A stretch of DNA of 19,444 nt from Hyphomicrobiaceae bacterium. Its GTDB lineage: Bacteria > Pseudomonadota > Alphaproteobacteria > Rhizobiales > Hyphomicrobiaceae. The stretch's first letter is position 1; every line of letters starts with the position of its first letter. The notes beneath the pieces were generated by a model that worked only from the letters and a program-made list of their open reading frames with translations, did not search any database and was not told the DNA's origin. Positions 1 through 7,119 of this stretch are shown one piece after another. The DNA lies in the NCBI GenBank assembly GCA_017353825.1, contig JAFMSC010000028.1:1-19444 (forward strand), in the 5' to 3' direction. The position numbers and the translations under genes were made by a program.

Positions 1-92
1 AGCATGCAGCCGATCAGGGCGAACCCAAGGTTCTTGAGCGATCCCGCCGCGCTAAAGCCGGTCGCCAGGTTGTGGATAAGGTCGAAGTCCAT
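1..92 (-). CDS. tctA: TTT transporter large subunit TctA, N-terminal fragment
   Basis: Only the first 30 codons are in the window; the gene runs off the left edge. The minus strand from the ATG at 92-90 reads MDFDLIHNLATGF and continues to LGFALIGCML. This matches in spacing and character the N-terminus of the full TctA at 16269-17789 (MFDFVANLVGN, then FLCFVGCMI). TctA is the large membrane subunit of tripartite tricarboxylate transporters, which import carboxylates using a periplasmic TctC binding protein. The start codon lies one base after the stop of the tctB gene, so the two are surely co-transcribed and probably translationally coupled. Family assignment rests on the short N-terminus plus the tctB context. 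Confidence 0.8.
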   Translation of the reverse strand, partial: MDFDLIHNLATGFSAAGSLKNLGFALIGCM

Positions 93-93
93 G

Positions 94-543
94 TTAGCGG
101 CCCCACCAGGCGGGGAACGGCTGCAACAGCCCGTAGACAAAGACGAGGACGCAAAAGGCGCCGAGGCCGGCGGCCAGCAGGAGCGTCTCGAGGAGGTTCA
201 CGCCTCGGCGTGCGTAGGCCGCAAGGATCGTCAGCAGCGCAGCCGTGATCGCCAGGCCGACGATGTCGATCAAGTACCCGAAGATGATGATGGCGGTGAC
301 AATGACTGCGATCGGGCGCAGCTGGACCGACTCGATGGGCGGCCCTTCGATGACGGCGGCCCTGGCGCCGACGATCACGCCCAGGACGACGATGATCCAG
401 CTGAGAATGACAGGAAAGTAGCCGGGCCCCATGCTCGCGGCACTGCCGAACGTAAGGTCGCGTCCAAAGTAGGCGCCGGCCAGGCCGATGACGATGAAAA
501 CGAGCGCCGCGCCCGCGTCTTGCGGGCTCTTGATCCTGAGCAT
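94..543 (-). CDS. tctB: TTT transporter small subunit TctB
   Basis: A 149-residue membrane protein of the TctB family, the small subunit that partners TctA in carboxylate uptake. About four hydrophobic segments are visible, near residues 8-25, 43-63, 76-108 and 118-141. The GPGYFP motif at 39-44, just before the second segment, is typical of TctB. The frame stays open far upstream, but I chose the ATG at 543 because a good ribosome binding site (GGGGAGGAC) precedes it by about seven bases and TctB proteins begin close to the first membrane span. tctA follows after one base. No tctC gene lies between here and the divergent monooxygenase gene, so the binding protein, if any, must be elsewhere. 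Confidence 0.88.
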   Translation of the reverse strand: MLRIKSPQDAGAALVFIVIGLAGAYFGRDLTFGSAASMGPGYFPVILSWIIVVLGVIVGARAAVIEGPPIESVQLRPIAVIVTAIIIFGYLIDIVGLAITAALLTILAAYARRGVNLLETLLLAAGLGAFCVLVFVYGLLQPFPAWWGR

Positions 544-842
544 GGCCGTCCTCCCCTGAGCTCCCGGTGAGCGCTTCCTGCTCTCGCGTGCAGGAGGTTG
601 GTTGAAGCGCAATCCGGCCGTCCTGCCGACGGTAATCGACACCCGGGCCAGCGTCCACCGCCAGCCGAGCGGCGCGGCTCTGCCGAGCGGTGACCGGTGG
701 GTCAAGCCCCACGCCGCCACGGGAGCGCTTGCCGTTCGTTCGTCCGCGTTGACACCACCCGAGAGGGACGTGAGAGTGCACCGCAGGGGGCAAATCCGGG
801 GGCCATCTGCGGCCCGCACGGCGACAACCAGCGGGACAGCTT
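544..842. other. Divergent intergenic region, tctB / flavin monooxygenase
   Basis: These 299 bases separate two divergent genes and should hold both promoters. A consensus-like minus-35 box TTGACA lies at 749-754 on the plus strand, but no good minus-10 box stands 16-18 bases further on. A small inverted repeat, TCCTGC at 576-581 with GCAGGA at 590-595, lies just upstream of the tctB ribosome binding site and could be an operator or leader hairpin. No coding sequence is convincing here; the open frames are extensions of the flanking genes. Confidence 0.3.
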
Positions 843-1973
843 ATGAAGTTCTCCTTTTTCCATTTGATGCCGTGGACCGACCTCACCGAGGCGCCGGCGC
901 GGTGGCCCGTCAACAATAGCGGCTTCGACCCCGAGCGCGGGAAGCAGCTCTACGACGGCTACATCGACACCATGGCATTCGCCGAGCAATGCGGTTTCGA
1001 CTGGGTCGGCTGCAACGAGCACCATTTCAGCCCTTACGGCCTGATGGCCAACTGCAACCTCATTGGCGCCGTGCTCGCCCAGCGCACGAAGAAGGTCCGC
1101 CTGGCCATGCTGGGCAACCTGATCCCGCTTCTGAACCCGATCCGCGTGGCAGAGGAGTACGCCATGCTGGACGTGCTCAGCGGCGGGCGCCTGATCGCAG
1201 GCATGATCCGCGGGGTACCGCACGAGTACATCGCTTACAACGTGGTGCCTGACGAATCCCGCGGGCGCCTGCGCGAGGCGGCGGCGCTGATCGTGAAGGC
1301 CTGGACTGAGCCCGAGCCGTTCGGCTGGGAGGGCGAATTCTATCAGTACCCCTCCGTCTCCATCTGGCCACGACCCCTGCAGCGCCCGCATCCACCCATC
1401 CTCATGTCGGCCAGCAACGAGGAGTCGGCTGAGTTCGCCGGCATGCAGCGGGCGATGATGGCCATGACGTTGATCGCCGACCTCAAGGTGGCGCGCCGCT
1501 GCATCGACGCCTACCGTGCCTCGGCGCGGGCGCACGGGCTGGAGCCGACACCCGACCATATCGTGCTGGGCTACAACAGCCTCATCGCCGAGACCGACGA
1601 GCAGGCGCGCCACTATCTGGGCGAGGGCCAGCGCTACTTCCACCGCATCCTGATGCAGCCGATCCGCGACGCGCAGCGCCTCGTCATACAGAAGTCGCGA
1701 TTTTTCGGCGAGTCCCATGGACAGCACGGGGAGGGCTTCGTCAACCGGCTATCCATGCTCAAGGAGCGCACGATAAGCGACATGATCGAGGCCGGCTCCG
1801 TCCTGTGCGGCAACCCCGAGACCGTGCTCAGACAGATGCGGCGCGTGCGCGACGAGCTTGGCAACGGCCACTTCATTCTCAACATGAAGATCGGCAATAT
1901 TCCCGATGACGTCGTCCGCCGCAGCATGGAGCTGTTCCGCGATCATGTTCTGCCCGAGGCCAGGAGGCTCTAG
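843..1973 (+). CDS. Luciferase-like flavin-dependent monooxygenase (LLM class)
   Basis: A 376-residue cytoplasmic protein of the bacterial luciferase superfamily. These enzymes use reduced flavin (FMNH2 or F420) and oxygen to oxidise organic substrates. Family hallmarks seen are the early beta strand MKFSFFHLMPW, the NEHHF motif at 58-62, the NPIRVAEEYAMLD segment near 99-110 followed by LSGGRL, and an IWPRPLQRPHPPI stretch in the middle. Length is normal for the long LLM subgroup. The ATG at 843 is the first residue that fits the family start; the ribosome binding site before it is weak (GGGACAG). An alpha/beta hydrolase follows on the same strand after a repeat-bearing gap and a carboxylate transporter diverges from it, so a catabolic role is plausible. 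The substrate cannot be read from sequence. Confidence 0.88.
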   Translation: MKFSFFHLMPWTDLTEAPARWPVNNSGFDPERGKQLYDGYIDTMAFAEQCGFDWVGCNEHHFSPYGLMANCNLIGAVLAQRTKKVRLAMLGNLIPLLNPIRVAEEYAMLDVLSGGRLIAGMIRGVPHEYIAYNVVPDESRGRLREAAALIVKAWTEPEPFGWEGEFYQYPSVSIWPRPLQRPHPPILMSASNEESAEFAGMQRAMMAMTLIADLKVARRCIDAYRASARAHGLEPTPDHIVLGYNSLIAETDEQARHYLGEGQRYFHRILMQPIRDAQRLVIQKSRFFGESHGQHGEGFVNRLSMLKERTISDMIEAGSVLCGNPETVLRQMRRVRDELGNGHFILNMKIGNIPDDVVRRSMELFRDHVLPEARRL

Positions 1974-2050
1974 GTGCGGACCTGTCGCTGCAGACCTCGA
2001 CCGCCATCTGCCGGACGACGCGGCGTGGTGGTCGCCTCCCTCTCCGCCGG

Positions 2051-2195
2051 CGTCATTCCCGCGAAGATGGGACCCACTAGGCAACGCATCAAAGACAAGC
2101 GCCTGGCGGAGCCCTGCGCGGACCGCGGCGTCAGCCGCCAGCGCCCGGGCCCTTCTTCATCGGTGACTTGGGTGTCGGCCTTCGCGGGCAGGATG
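2051..2195. repeat. MITE-like imperfect palindrome of about 145 bp
   Basis: The ends are inverted repeats: ATTCCCGCGAAG at 2055-2066 and CTTCGCGGGCAGGAT at 2180-2194, both flanked inwards by a matching TGGGT/ACCCA pair. The centre is also palindromic: GCGCCTGGCGG at 2099-2109 matches CCGCCAGCGC at 2135-2144 with one bulged base. The whole stretch can fold into one long interrupted hairpin. Its ends resemble the dispersed intergenic repeats beginning GTCATTCCCGCGAA that are common in alphaproteobacterial genomes. That membership is from memory and not verified. No transposase gene is present. It lies in the gap between the monooxygenase and hydrolase genes. Confidence 0.6.
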
Positions 2196-2284
2196 TTGGG
2201 GGTGCGGGTGTGCTCAAGCCGGCCCAGCATGTGGCTGCCCCCGTTGCGCATCGGGTTGCGCCAGTAATCGATCGGAACCAGCAC

Positions 2285-3070
2285 ATGACCGACATCCTTT
2301 TCACCAAACACACCGTCGCGCTGGACAGCGGGCTGGTCACGTACCTGAAGGGCGGGGAGGGGCGGCCGATCCTGCATCTGCACAGCGCCGGTGGGCCACG
2401 GGTGTCGCCGGCCATCCGGATGCTGGCGGGGCGGCACGCGTTCTACATGCCTGCCACGCCGGGGTTCAACGCGACGGCGGAGCATCCCACGGTGCGGACG
2501 ATGGTGGATCTTGCCGAGCTGGCGGCCAAGTTCGCCCGCGCTGTGATCGGCGGGCCTTGCGATGTAATCGCCGAGTCGTTCGGCGGCTGGCAGGCGCTCT
2601 GGCTGGCGGTGCGCCACCCCGACCTGGTCGGGCAGTTGGTGCTGCAGGCACCGGCCGGCCTGCGGACCGAGGGGAGCGGCGGCCTTCCTGCCGATCCGGT
2701 CGAACGCATGCGCAAGCTCTACGCGCTGCCCGAGCGCGCGCCCAAGGAGACGCGCACGCCGGAGGTGCTGGCGGAGAACCAGCGCCAGCGCGACCGCTAC
2801 GTCGGCGGCATCAGCCTCGACAAAGCCCTGGAGGCGGCGTTGCCAGGCCTCAAGGCGCGCACGCTGATCGTGTTCGGCACCGCCGACGAGGTGGTGCCCA
2901 TCGACTGCGCGCGCCGGCTCACCGCCGGCATCCCGCACGCACACCTGAGCTACATCTGGGGCGCCGCGCACGTGCCGGAGTGGGACCAGCCCGATCGCGT
3001 CGCCCGCCTCATCGGCGCCTTCCTGGAGCACGGCGAAGCCTTCGTGGTACGCCGGCCGGGAGGGACGTAG
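2285..3070 (+). CDS. Alpha/beta hydrolase
   Basis: A 261-residue alpha/beta-hydrolase fold protein, probably a cytoplasmic esterase or C-C/C-O hydrolase of unknown substrate. The putative triad is Ser98 in the nucleophile elbow AESFGGW (first Gly of GxSxG replaced by Ala), Asp201 in FGTADEVVP and His229 in GAAHVPEW. The oxyanion-hole region lies near HSAGGP at 33-38. The frame is open upstream to a TTG at 2168, but that part is inside the palindromic repeat, so I took the ATG at 2285, preceded by GGAACC. It follows the flavin monooxygenase on the same strand with a gap of about 310 bp, so joint transcription is possible but not shown. Confidence 0.85.
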   Translation: MTDILFTKHTVALDSGLVTYLKGGEGRPILHLHSAGGPRVSPAIRMLAGRHAFYMPATPGFNATAEHPTVRTMVDLAELAAKFARAVIGGPCDVIAESFGGWQALWLAVRHPDLVGQLVLQAPAGLRTEGSGGLPADPVERMRKLYALPERAPKETRTPEVLAENQRQRDRYVGGISLDKALEAALPGLKARTLIVFGTADEVVPIDCARRLTAGIPHAHLSYIWGAAHVPEWDQPDRVARLIGAFLEHGEAFVVRRPGGT

Positions 3071-3122
3071 GGTGGCTTGGGCCTAGGCTTCACCAGTGCG
3101 CCCTGCGCTGGCTCCCCGCACA

Positions 3123-3567
3123 TCATTCCGGCGCGTAGACCACGTCCACAGCGACTTTGAGATCTTGCGAGCCGGCTTTGAACGGGGTGATGAGGCGAAC
3201 ATACCGGACGTGTGGCAGCGGCTTGGCTAGGAGTTGGCCCAACGTGCGCAGTTGGATTCTGCGCAAGTTGGGTTAGCGTTGTCGTTTGTATGTCGCTGAC
3301 GGCGGTGACACGCTTCAAGCCAGCGGGCGGTTTGGCCATCTCCGCGCGGTTGCGCGCGAAAGCGTCCCTTGCCGTGTTGGCCTTGCTAAACAACCCCACG
3401 GACACCTGGGCGATATCCGGCTCCTTCATCGGGCGGTCCGCGGAGACGACGAGGGTCCCTTCTGCCCTATCGATGTCCGCAGCCAAAGCGGTTTGCGCCC
3501 GCGACGACACCAGGACGACAACTCAGCTGACCAGCCACACGGGCGCGATGCCCCTCCAAATGCCCAT
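3123..3567 (-). pseudogene. Decayed SIMPL/DUF541 domain gene
   Basis: Reading the minus strand from the ATG at 3567 (ribosome binding site GGAGGATG just upstream) gives a signal-peptide-like start, MGIWRGIAPVWLVS, then a TGA stop, then VVVLVSSRAQTALA in the same frame. The next part, GTLVVSADRPMKEPDIAQVS through NRAEMAK to DIQTTTLT, matches the N-terminal half of SIMPL (DUF541) proteins, which are secreted or periplasmic. The middle of the domain is missing. In another frame a C-terminal end is recognisable, TPFKAGSQDLKVAVDVVYAP, ending at the TGA at 3125-3123. So there are a nonsense codon, an internal deletion of roughly 100 or more codons, and a frame change. An intact homologue is usually about 230-250 residues. 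Family call is by motif memory. Confidence 0.6.
3238..3272. repeat. 14-bp inverted repeat inside the SIMPL pseudogene
   Basis: The left arm CCCAACGTGCGCAG (3238-3251) and right arm CTGCGCAAGTTGGG (3259-3272) are inverted copies with one mismatch, separated by seven bases. It lies exactly where the SIMPL homology breaks off, right after the codons for DIQTTTLT. It could be a small hairpin element or the scar of the event that removed the middle of the gene. Confidence 0.6.
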
Positions 3568-3694
3568 CGACACATCCTCCCGAAGCTTGCCGACGCCGGG
3601 GAGGACAACAGCGCCAGCGTGTCCGCATGATGCCCAATTCGCGCCATTCCCAAGATGCTGCTAAGTGGTGTACTAGGAGGCCGCCGCCAGGAAG

Positions 3695-3770
3695 GGGCCC
3701 GTAGCTCAATGGTTAGAGCCGGCGGCTCATAACCGTCTGGTTGCTGGTTCGAATCCAGCCGGGCCCACCA
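3695..3770 (+). tRNA. tRNA with CAU anticodon, probably tRNA-Ile2 (or elongator tRNA-Met)
   Basis: A complete 76-base cloverleaf. The acceptor stem pairs GGGCCCG (3695-3701) with CGGGCCC (3760-3766). D stem is GCTC/GAGC with an eight-base loop, the anticodon stem GGCGG/CCGTC contains one G-U pair, and the anticodon CAT is at 3728-3730. T stem is GCTGG/CCAGC with loop TTCGAAT, then discriminator A and an encoded CCA. A CAU anticodon reads AUG, or AUA if the C is changed to lysidine by TilS. The D loop and the TGGTTGCTGG region resemble E. coli tRNA-Ile2 more than elongator Met, so I favour isoleucine, at moderate confidence. That it is a tRNA is close to certain. Confidence 0.95.
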
Positions 3771-3869
3771 GCCTGACCGCGGCGATGGAGCACGCACTGC
3801 CGCCGCCACCCGAGAGAACGCCGCATACCGCTGCCGCAAAGCTATCCTACGACAGGACGTGCCATGGGA

Positions 3870-3888
3870 TCAGACCCGCAGGGTCTGA
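3870..3888. repeat. Short REP-like hairpin
   Basis: TCAGACCC (3870-3877) and GGGTCTGA (3881-3888) form a perfect eight-base stem with a three-base loop. It sits 99 bases after the tRNA and 24 bases before the epimerase start. The motif resembles the GGTCAGACCC-type REP hairpins scattered through many bacterial genomes, sometimes linked to Y1 REP-associated transposases. No such transposase is in this window. It could equally be a tRNA terminator or an operator; there is no T-run after it. Confidence 0.4.
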
Positions 3889-3912
3889 CTCCGCCGAGGG
3901 AAGTCGATCTCC

Positions 3913-4911
3913 ATGGCTGAGCCTGGCTTAAAGACTGAGCGGGTGCTGGTCACCGGCGCCGCGGGATTTGTCGGCTTCCACCTCGCCTCGCGGCTACTGG
4001 CGGCGGGGGCGGCTGTACACGGGCTCGACAATCTCAACGCCTATTACGATCCGCGCCTCAAGGAGGCGCGGCTGGCCGAGATCGGGGCGCACCCGCGCTT
4101 GGCGTTCTCCCGGCTCGATCTCACCGACTACAACGCGCTCAAGATGCTGTTCGCCGAGTTCCGTCCCGAGGCGGTCGTGCACCTGGCGGCGCAGGCGGGC
4201 GTACGCTATTCGCTGGTCAATCCGCGTGCCTATGCCAGCGCCAATGTCGACGGATTCCTCTCAGTGCTGGAGGCCTGCCGCGCGCATCCCGTCCGGCACC
4301 TCGTCTACGCCTCGTCGAGCTCGGTCTACGGCGCCAACAGCAAGGTGCCCTACCACGAGGACGATCCCGTGCTGGCCCCAGTGTCGCTCTATGCCGCCAC
4401 CAAGCGCGCAAACGAGCTGATGGCGCAGACTTATGCGCACCTCTACGGCATTCCCTGCTCGGGTGTGCGCTTCTTCACGGTGTACGGGCCTTGGGGCCGC
4501 CCCGACATGGCGTACTATTCCTTCACCAAGGCCATCCTGGAAGGGCGCACCATCGACGTGTTCAATCACGGCGAGATGCAGCGCGACTTCACCTACGTCG
4601 ACGACGTGGTGGAGGCGCTGGTGCGGCTCATCGATCTCCCGCCAGTGATCGGTGCAACCGGCGGCGCACATACCATCTATAACGTCGGCAACCACACACC
4701 GATTACGCTCGAACGCTTCATCAGCGTCATCGAGGCCGCCCTGGGGCGCGAGGCCAGCAAGCGCTACCTGCCCATGCAGCCGGGCGAGGTGCTCGCAACC
4801 TACGCCGACGTGGAGAGACTGGCGCGCATCACCGGCTTCGCGCCGCGCACGACCATTGAGGAGGGCATCGCCCGCTTCGTGGCCTGGTACCGCACCTATC
4901 ACCGCTTCTGA
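3913..4911 (+). CDS. NAD-dependent epimerase, UDP-glucuronate 4-epimerase-like
   Basis: A 332-residue extended short-chain dehydrogenase/reductase. The nucleotide-binding motif GAAGFVG is at 15-21, catalytic Tyr160 and Lys164 are in YAATK, and the conserved serines are in YASSSSVYG (132-140). The DNLNAYYDPRLKEARL stretch after the Rossmann motif and VRFFTVYGPWGRPDMA are characteristic of the UDP-glucuronate 4-epimerase (CapI/LspL) branch, which makes UDP-galacturonate for polysaccharide or LPS. Length is normal. The start at 3913 fits the family and has a GAGGGA about 11 bases upstream. The gene converges on a glycosyltransferase gene, overlapping its 3' end by 13 bases. An envelope-sugar role fits the neighbours. 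Confidence 0.9.
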   Translation: MAEPGLKTERVLVTGAAGFVGFHLASRLLAAGAAVHGLDNLNAYYDPRLKEARLAEIGAHPRLAFSRLDLTDYNALKMLFAEFRPEAVVHLAAQAGVRYSLVNPRAYASANVDGFLSVLEACRAHPVRHLVYASSSSVYGANSKVPYHEDDPVLAPVSLYAATKRANELMAQTYAHLYGIPCSGVRFFTVYGPWGRPDMAYYSFTKAILEGRTIDVFNHGEMQRDFTYVDDVVEALVRLIDLPPVIGATGGAHTIYNVGNHTPITLERFISVIEAALGREASKRYLPMQPGEVLATYADVERLARITGFAPRTTIEEGIARFVAWYRTYHRF

Positions 4912-5759
4912 CCGAGCGATGCATCCCGCGGGAGCGGCGCCACCGCCCCCTGCTCGACGGCCTGAAGACCCTTCGCGGCAGCCCGTGCCTCGGTCGCCAG
5001 GATCTGCTCGTACATCTTGGCATCGCGCAGCCAGCGCCCGAAGGCGGAGATGGCGGCGAGGCTCACCCCGTAGATCCCAGCCCGGAACAACCCGCGCTGC
5101 AGGTAGTGCTTCAGGAAATAGACGGGCAACGCGAACAGCACGCGCAAGCCCACCTCGGCCCGCGAGCGCCGGCGGGTCTCCGCGGCGCGCACGGTGCTGG
5201 CGCGGTTGAGCTTGGCCACCACGTGCGCCAGGTCGCCGAAGGCGTAGTGGAGCAAGGCGCCCGACAGGCGGCCTACCTTCACCCCCGCCGGCAGCTTGAA
5301 CTGGTCCCAGGCCTTGTGGTCGGGCTGACGCACCACGCGGCGGTCGTAGAGCTTGTGCCGCCGCCGCACCCCGAAATCGTGCCACGGCTCGCCGACTGGC
5401 GGCACCGTCACGAGTCGCAGCTCGTAGATGGGCCGCGGCGGCGGCCCGTCGGCAAACAGCGCGCGGATCTCCTCGGCCAGCTCCGGCGAGACAACCTCGT
5501 CGGCGTCGAGGTCGAGCAGGAAGTCGTTGCGGCTGTGGTCCTCCGCAACGCGCTTCTGCCGACCATTGCCGAGCCACGGCTGGCGGATGATCCGCGCCCC
5601 CATGGCCTCGGCGATGGCCACAGTGGCGTCGGTGGAGCCGCTGTCCACCACGATCACCTCCTCAACGAGGTTGCGCACCGACGCGAGCACCGCGCCGATT
5701 TTGCGCTCTTCATTGAGCGTACGGATGTAGCACGAGACAGGTATGGCACGTTCGTCCAT
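4899..5759 (-). CDS. Family 2 glycosyltransferase (WaaE/KdtX-like)
   Basis: A 286-residue GT-A fold glycosyltransferase. VDSGSTD (38-44) is the nucleotide-sugar motif and LDLDADE (82-88) carries the metal-binding acidic residues. The middle HDFGVRRRHKLYDRR (128-141) and the hydrophobic, probably membrane-associated segment near 205-240 (LFALPVYFLKHYL onwards) are as in LPS-core WaaE/KdtX-type enzymes, which transfer glucose or a related sugar. I took the ATG at 5759, 64 bases after the ketosynthase stop, rather than the upstream frame extension that would overlap that gene. It is the third gene in line after the carrier protein and ketosynthase, likely one transcript. Acceptor and sugar donor are unknown. 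Confidence 0.87.
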   Translation of the reverse strand: MDERAIPVSCYIRTLNEERKIGAVLASVRNLVEEVIVVDSGSTDATVAIAEAMGARIIRQPWLGNGRQKRVAEDHSRNDFLLDLDADEVVSPELAEEIRALFADGPPPRPIYELRLVTVPPVGEPWHDFGVRRRHKLYDRRVVRQPDHKAWDQFKLPAGVKVGRLSGALLHYAFGDLAHVVAKLNRASTVRAAETRRRSRAEVGLRVLFALPVYFLKHYLQRGLFRAGIYGVSLAAISAFGRWLRDAKMYEQILATEARAAAKGLQAVEQGAVAPLPRDASLGQKR

Positions 5760-5823
5760 CGCGGCGGCTCCATCGCAAACCGCGCCCAACGGCAAACGCA
5801 GCACATTTCGGGCGGCAGGCAGC

Positions 5824-7065
5824 TCAGACGGGCGGCGGTCCGAATATGAGGACCGCATTCAGCCCGCCGAATGCAAACGAGTTCGACATCGTATAGGTCA
5901 CACGCTGCTCGCGCCCGACGTTGGGCACGTAGTCGAGATCGCAACCCTCGCCCGGCTCGTCGAGGCCGGCCGTCGGCGGCACCCAATTCTCGCGCATGGC
6001 CTTAATGCAAGCAACGGCCTCGATGCCGCCGCCGGCCCCCAGAGGGTGCCCGTGCATCGACTTGGTGGAGGAGATGGCGAGCTTATTGGCGTGGGCGCCG
6101 AACACCTTCTTGATGGCTTCGGTCTCGTTGATATCATTGATCGCCGTCGCCGTGCCGTGCGCATTGAGATAGTCGATATCGGACGGTGCCAGTTCCGCGT
6201 CGTCGAGCGCGATGCGCATCGCCTCGGTGGGCCCCTCAGTGTCGGGGTTGACCATGTCCTTGCTGTCGGCGGTCATGCCAAACCCGACGAGCTCGGCGAG
6301 GATCGTCGCCCCGCGCGCCTTGGCGTGCGCAAGGGACTCCAAGACCAGAATCCCGGCACCCTCGCCCAGGACCGTGCCGTTGCGCTTCTTGGCGAACGGA
6401 AAAATGCCCTGAGGGGAAAGCACGTGCATGGCCTGCCACGCTCGCATGGTGCCATAGGTAATCACGGCCTCGGCTGCGCCGGTAATGGCCACGTCTACGA
6501 GCCCGTGGCGGATAAAGTCGCGGCCGATGCCGATGGCGTGTGCCGCCGTGGAGCAGGCGCTGCACGTCGCGAACACTGGGCCCTTGACCCCGAACTCGAT
6601 GCCGACGTGCGCGGCTGCCGACGAACCGATGATGCGGATCAGCGTCAGCGGGTTAGTAGCCTTTCTCTTCTTGATGAAGAGGTCGCGATAGGCGTCCTCC
6701 ACCGCAACCAGTCCAGCACCTCCCGAACCTATTATGCAGGCGGCACGATACGGGTCCTGAAAGGGCGTTTGCAAACCCGACATGGTCACGGCTTCGCCAG
6801 CCGCCGCAGCAGCGAACAGGGCATATCGGTCGGCGAACGGGACCACTTTGTCGCGCTTGAAGTCCTTCAACCGCCCCCTGGCGTCGAAGTCCTTGACCTC
6901 GGCTGCGATCTGGATCTTGAGGTCCTCGAGCGGGATGCTCAGCGGACCGACACCCACCTGGGCGCGGCGCAGAGCGGCCCAGAACTCCGGCACGGTGTTT
7001 CCGATGGGCGTCACGGCTCCCAGCCCCGTAACGACCACGCGCCGCAGTCCGCCCGATCCCGTCAT
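5824..7065 (-). CDS. Beta-ketoacyl-ACP synthase II type (FabF/NodE-like)
   Basis: A 413-residue condensing enzyme that extends acyl-ACP chains using malonyl-ACP. The thiolase-fold active site is complete: Cys171 in TCSACSTAAHA, His303 in NAHGTAT, and Lys335 with His340 in KSMHGHPLGAGG. The glycine-rich NSFAFGGLN end motif is present at 395-403. Length matches FabF/NodE. The start ATG at 7065 fits the usual MxxRRVVVTGLG beginning (LRRVVVTGLGAVTP); the ribosome binding site is weak. It stands 71 bases downstream of a dedicated acyl carrier protein gene. That arrangement resembles NodF-NodE or the ACP/FabF pairs for very-long-chain LPS fatty acids, rather than housekeeping fabF, which is usually beside acpP and fabG. 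Confidence 0.93.
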   Translation of the reverse strand: MTGSGGLRRVVVTGLGAVTPIGNTVPEFWAALRRAQVGVGPLSIPLEDLKIQIAAEVKDFDARGRLKDFKRDKVVPFADRYALFAAAAAGEAVTMSGLQTPFQDPYRAACIIGSGGAGLVAVEDAYRDLFIKKRKATNPLTLIRIIGSSAAAHVGIEFGVKGPVFATCSACSTAAHAIGIGRDFIRHGLVDVAITGAAEAVITYGTMRAWQAMHVLSPQGIFPFAKKRNGTVLGEGAGILVLESLAHAKARGATILAELVGFGMTADSKDMVNPDTEGPTEAMRIALDDAELAPSDIDYLNAHGTATAINDINETEAIKKVFGAHANKLAISSTKSMHGHPLGAGGGIEAVACIKAMRENWVPPTAGLDEPGEGCDLDYVPNVGREQRVTYTMSNSFAFGGLNAVLIFGPPPV

Positions 7066-7119
7066 CTAGAGTCTTTCGGCTGCTGGAGCGCCCCGATACG
7101 GCGCGCGTGTTGCAGTATC

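Noticed and set aside
702..1727. Long minus-strand open frame opposite the flavin monooxygenase
   Set aside because: No recognisable domain; it mirrors a real gene with clear motifs. Long antisense frames are expected at this GC content.
3426..3839. Minus-strand open frame containing LDSNQQPDGYEPPALTIE
   Set aside because: This is the antisense reading of the tRNA at 3695-3770. The phrase is a well-known spurious protein produced from tRNA complements.
3695..3912. tRNA as an integration site for a genomic island
   Set aside because: I found no integrase and no repeat of the tRNA 3' end elsewhere in the window.
4261..5577. 438-codon minus-strand open frame spanning the epimerase/glycosyltransferase junction
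   Set aside because: It overlaps two real genes in the wrong frame and has an Arg/Ala-rich shadow composition.
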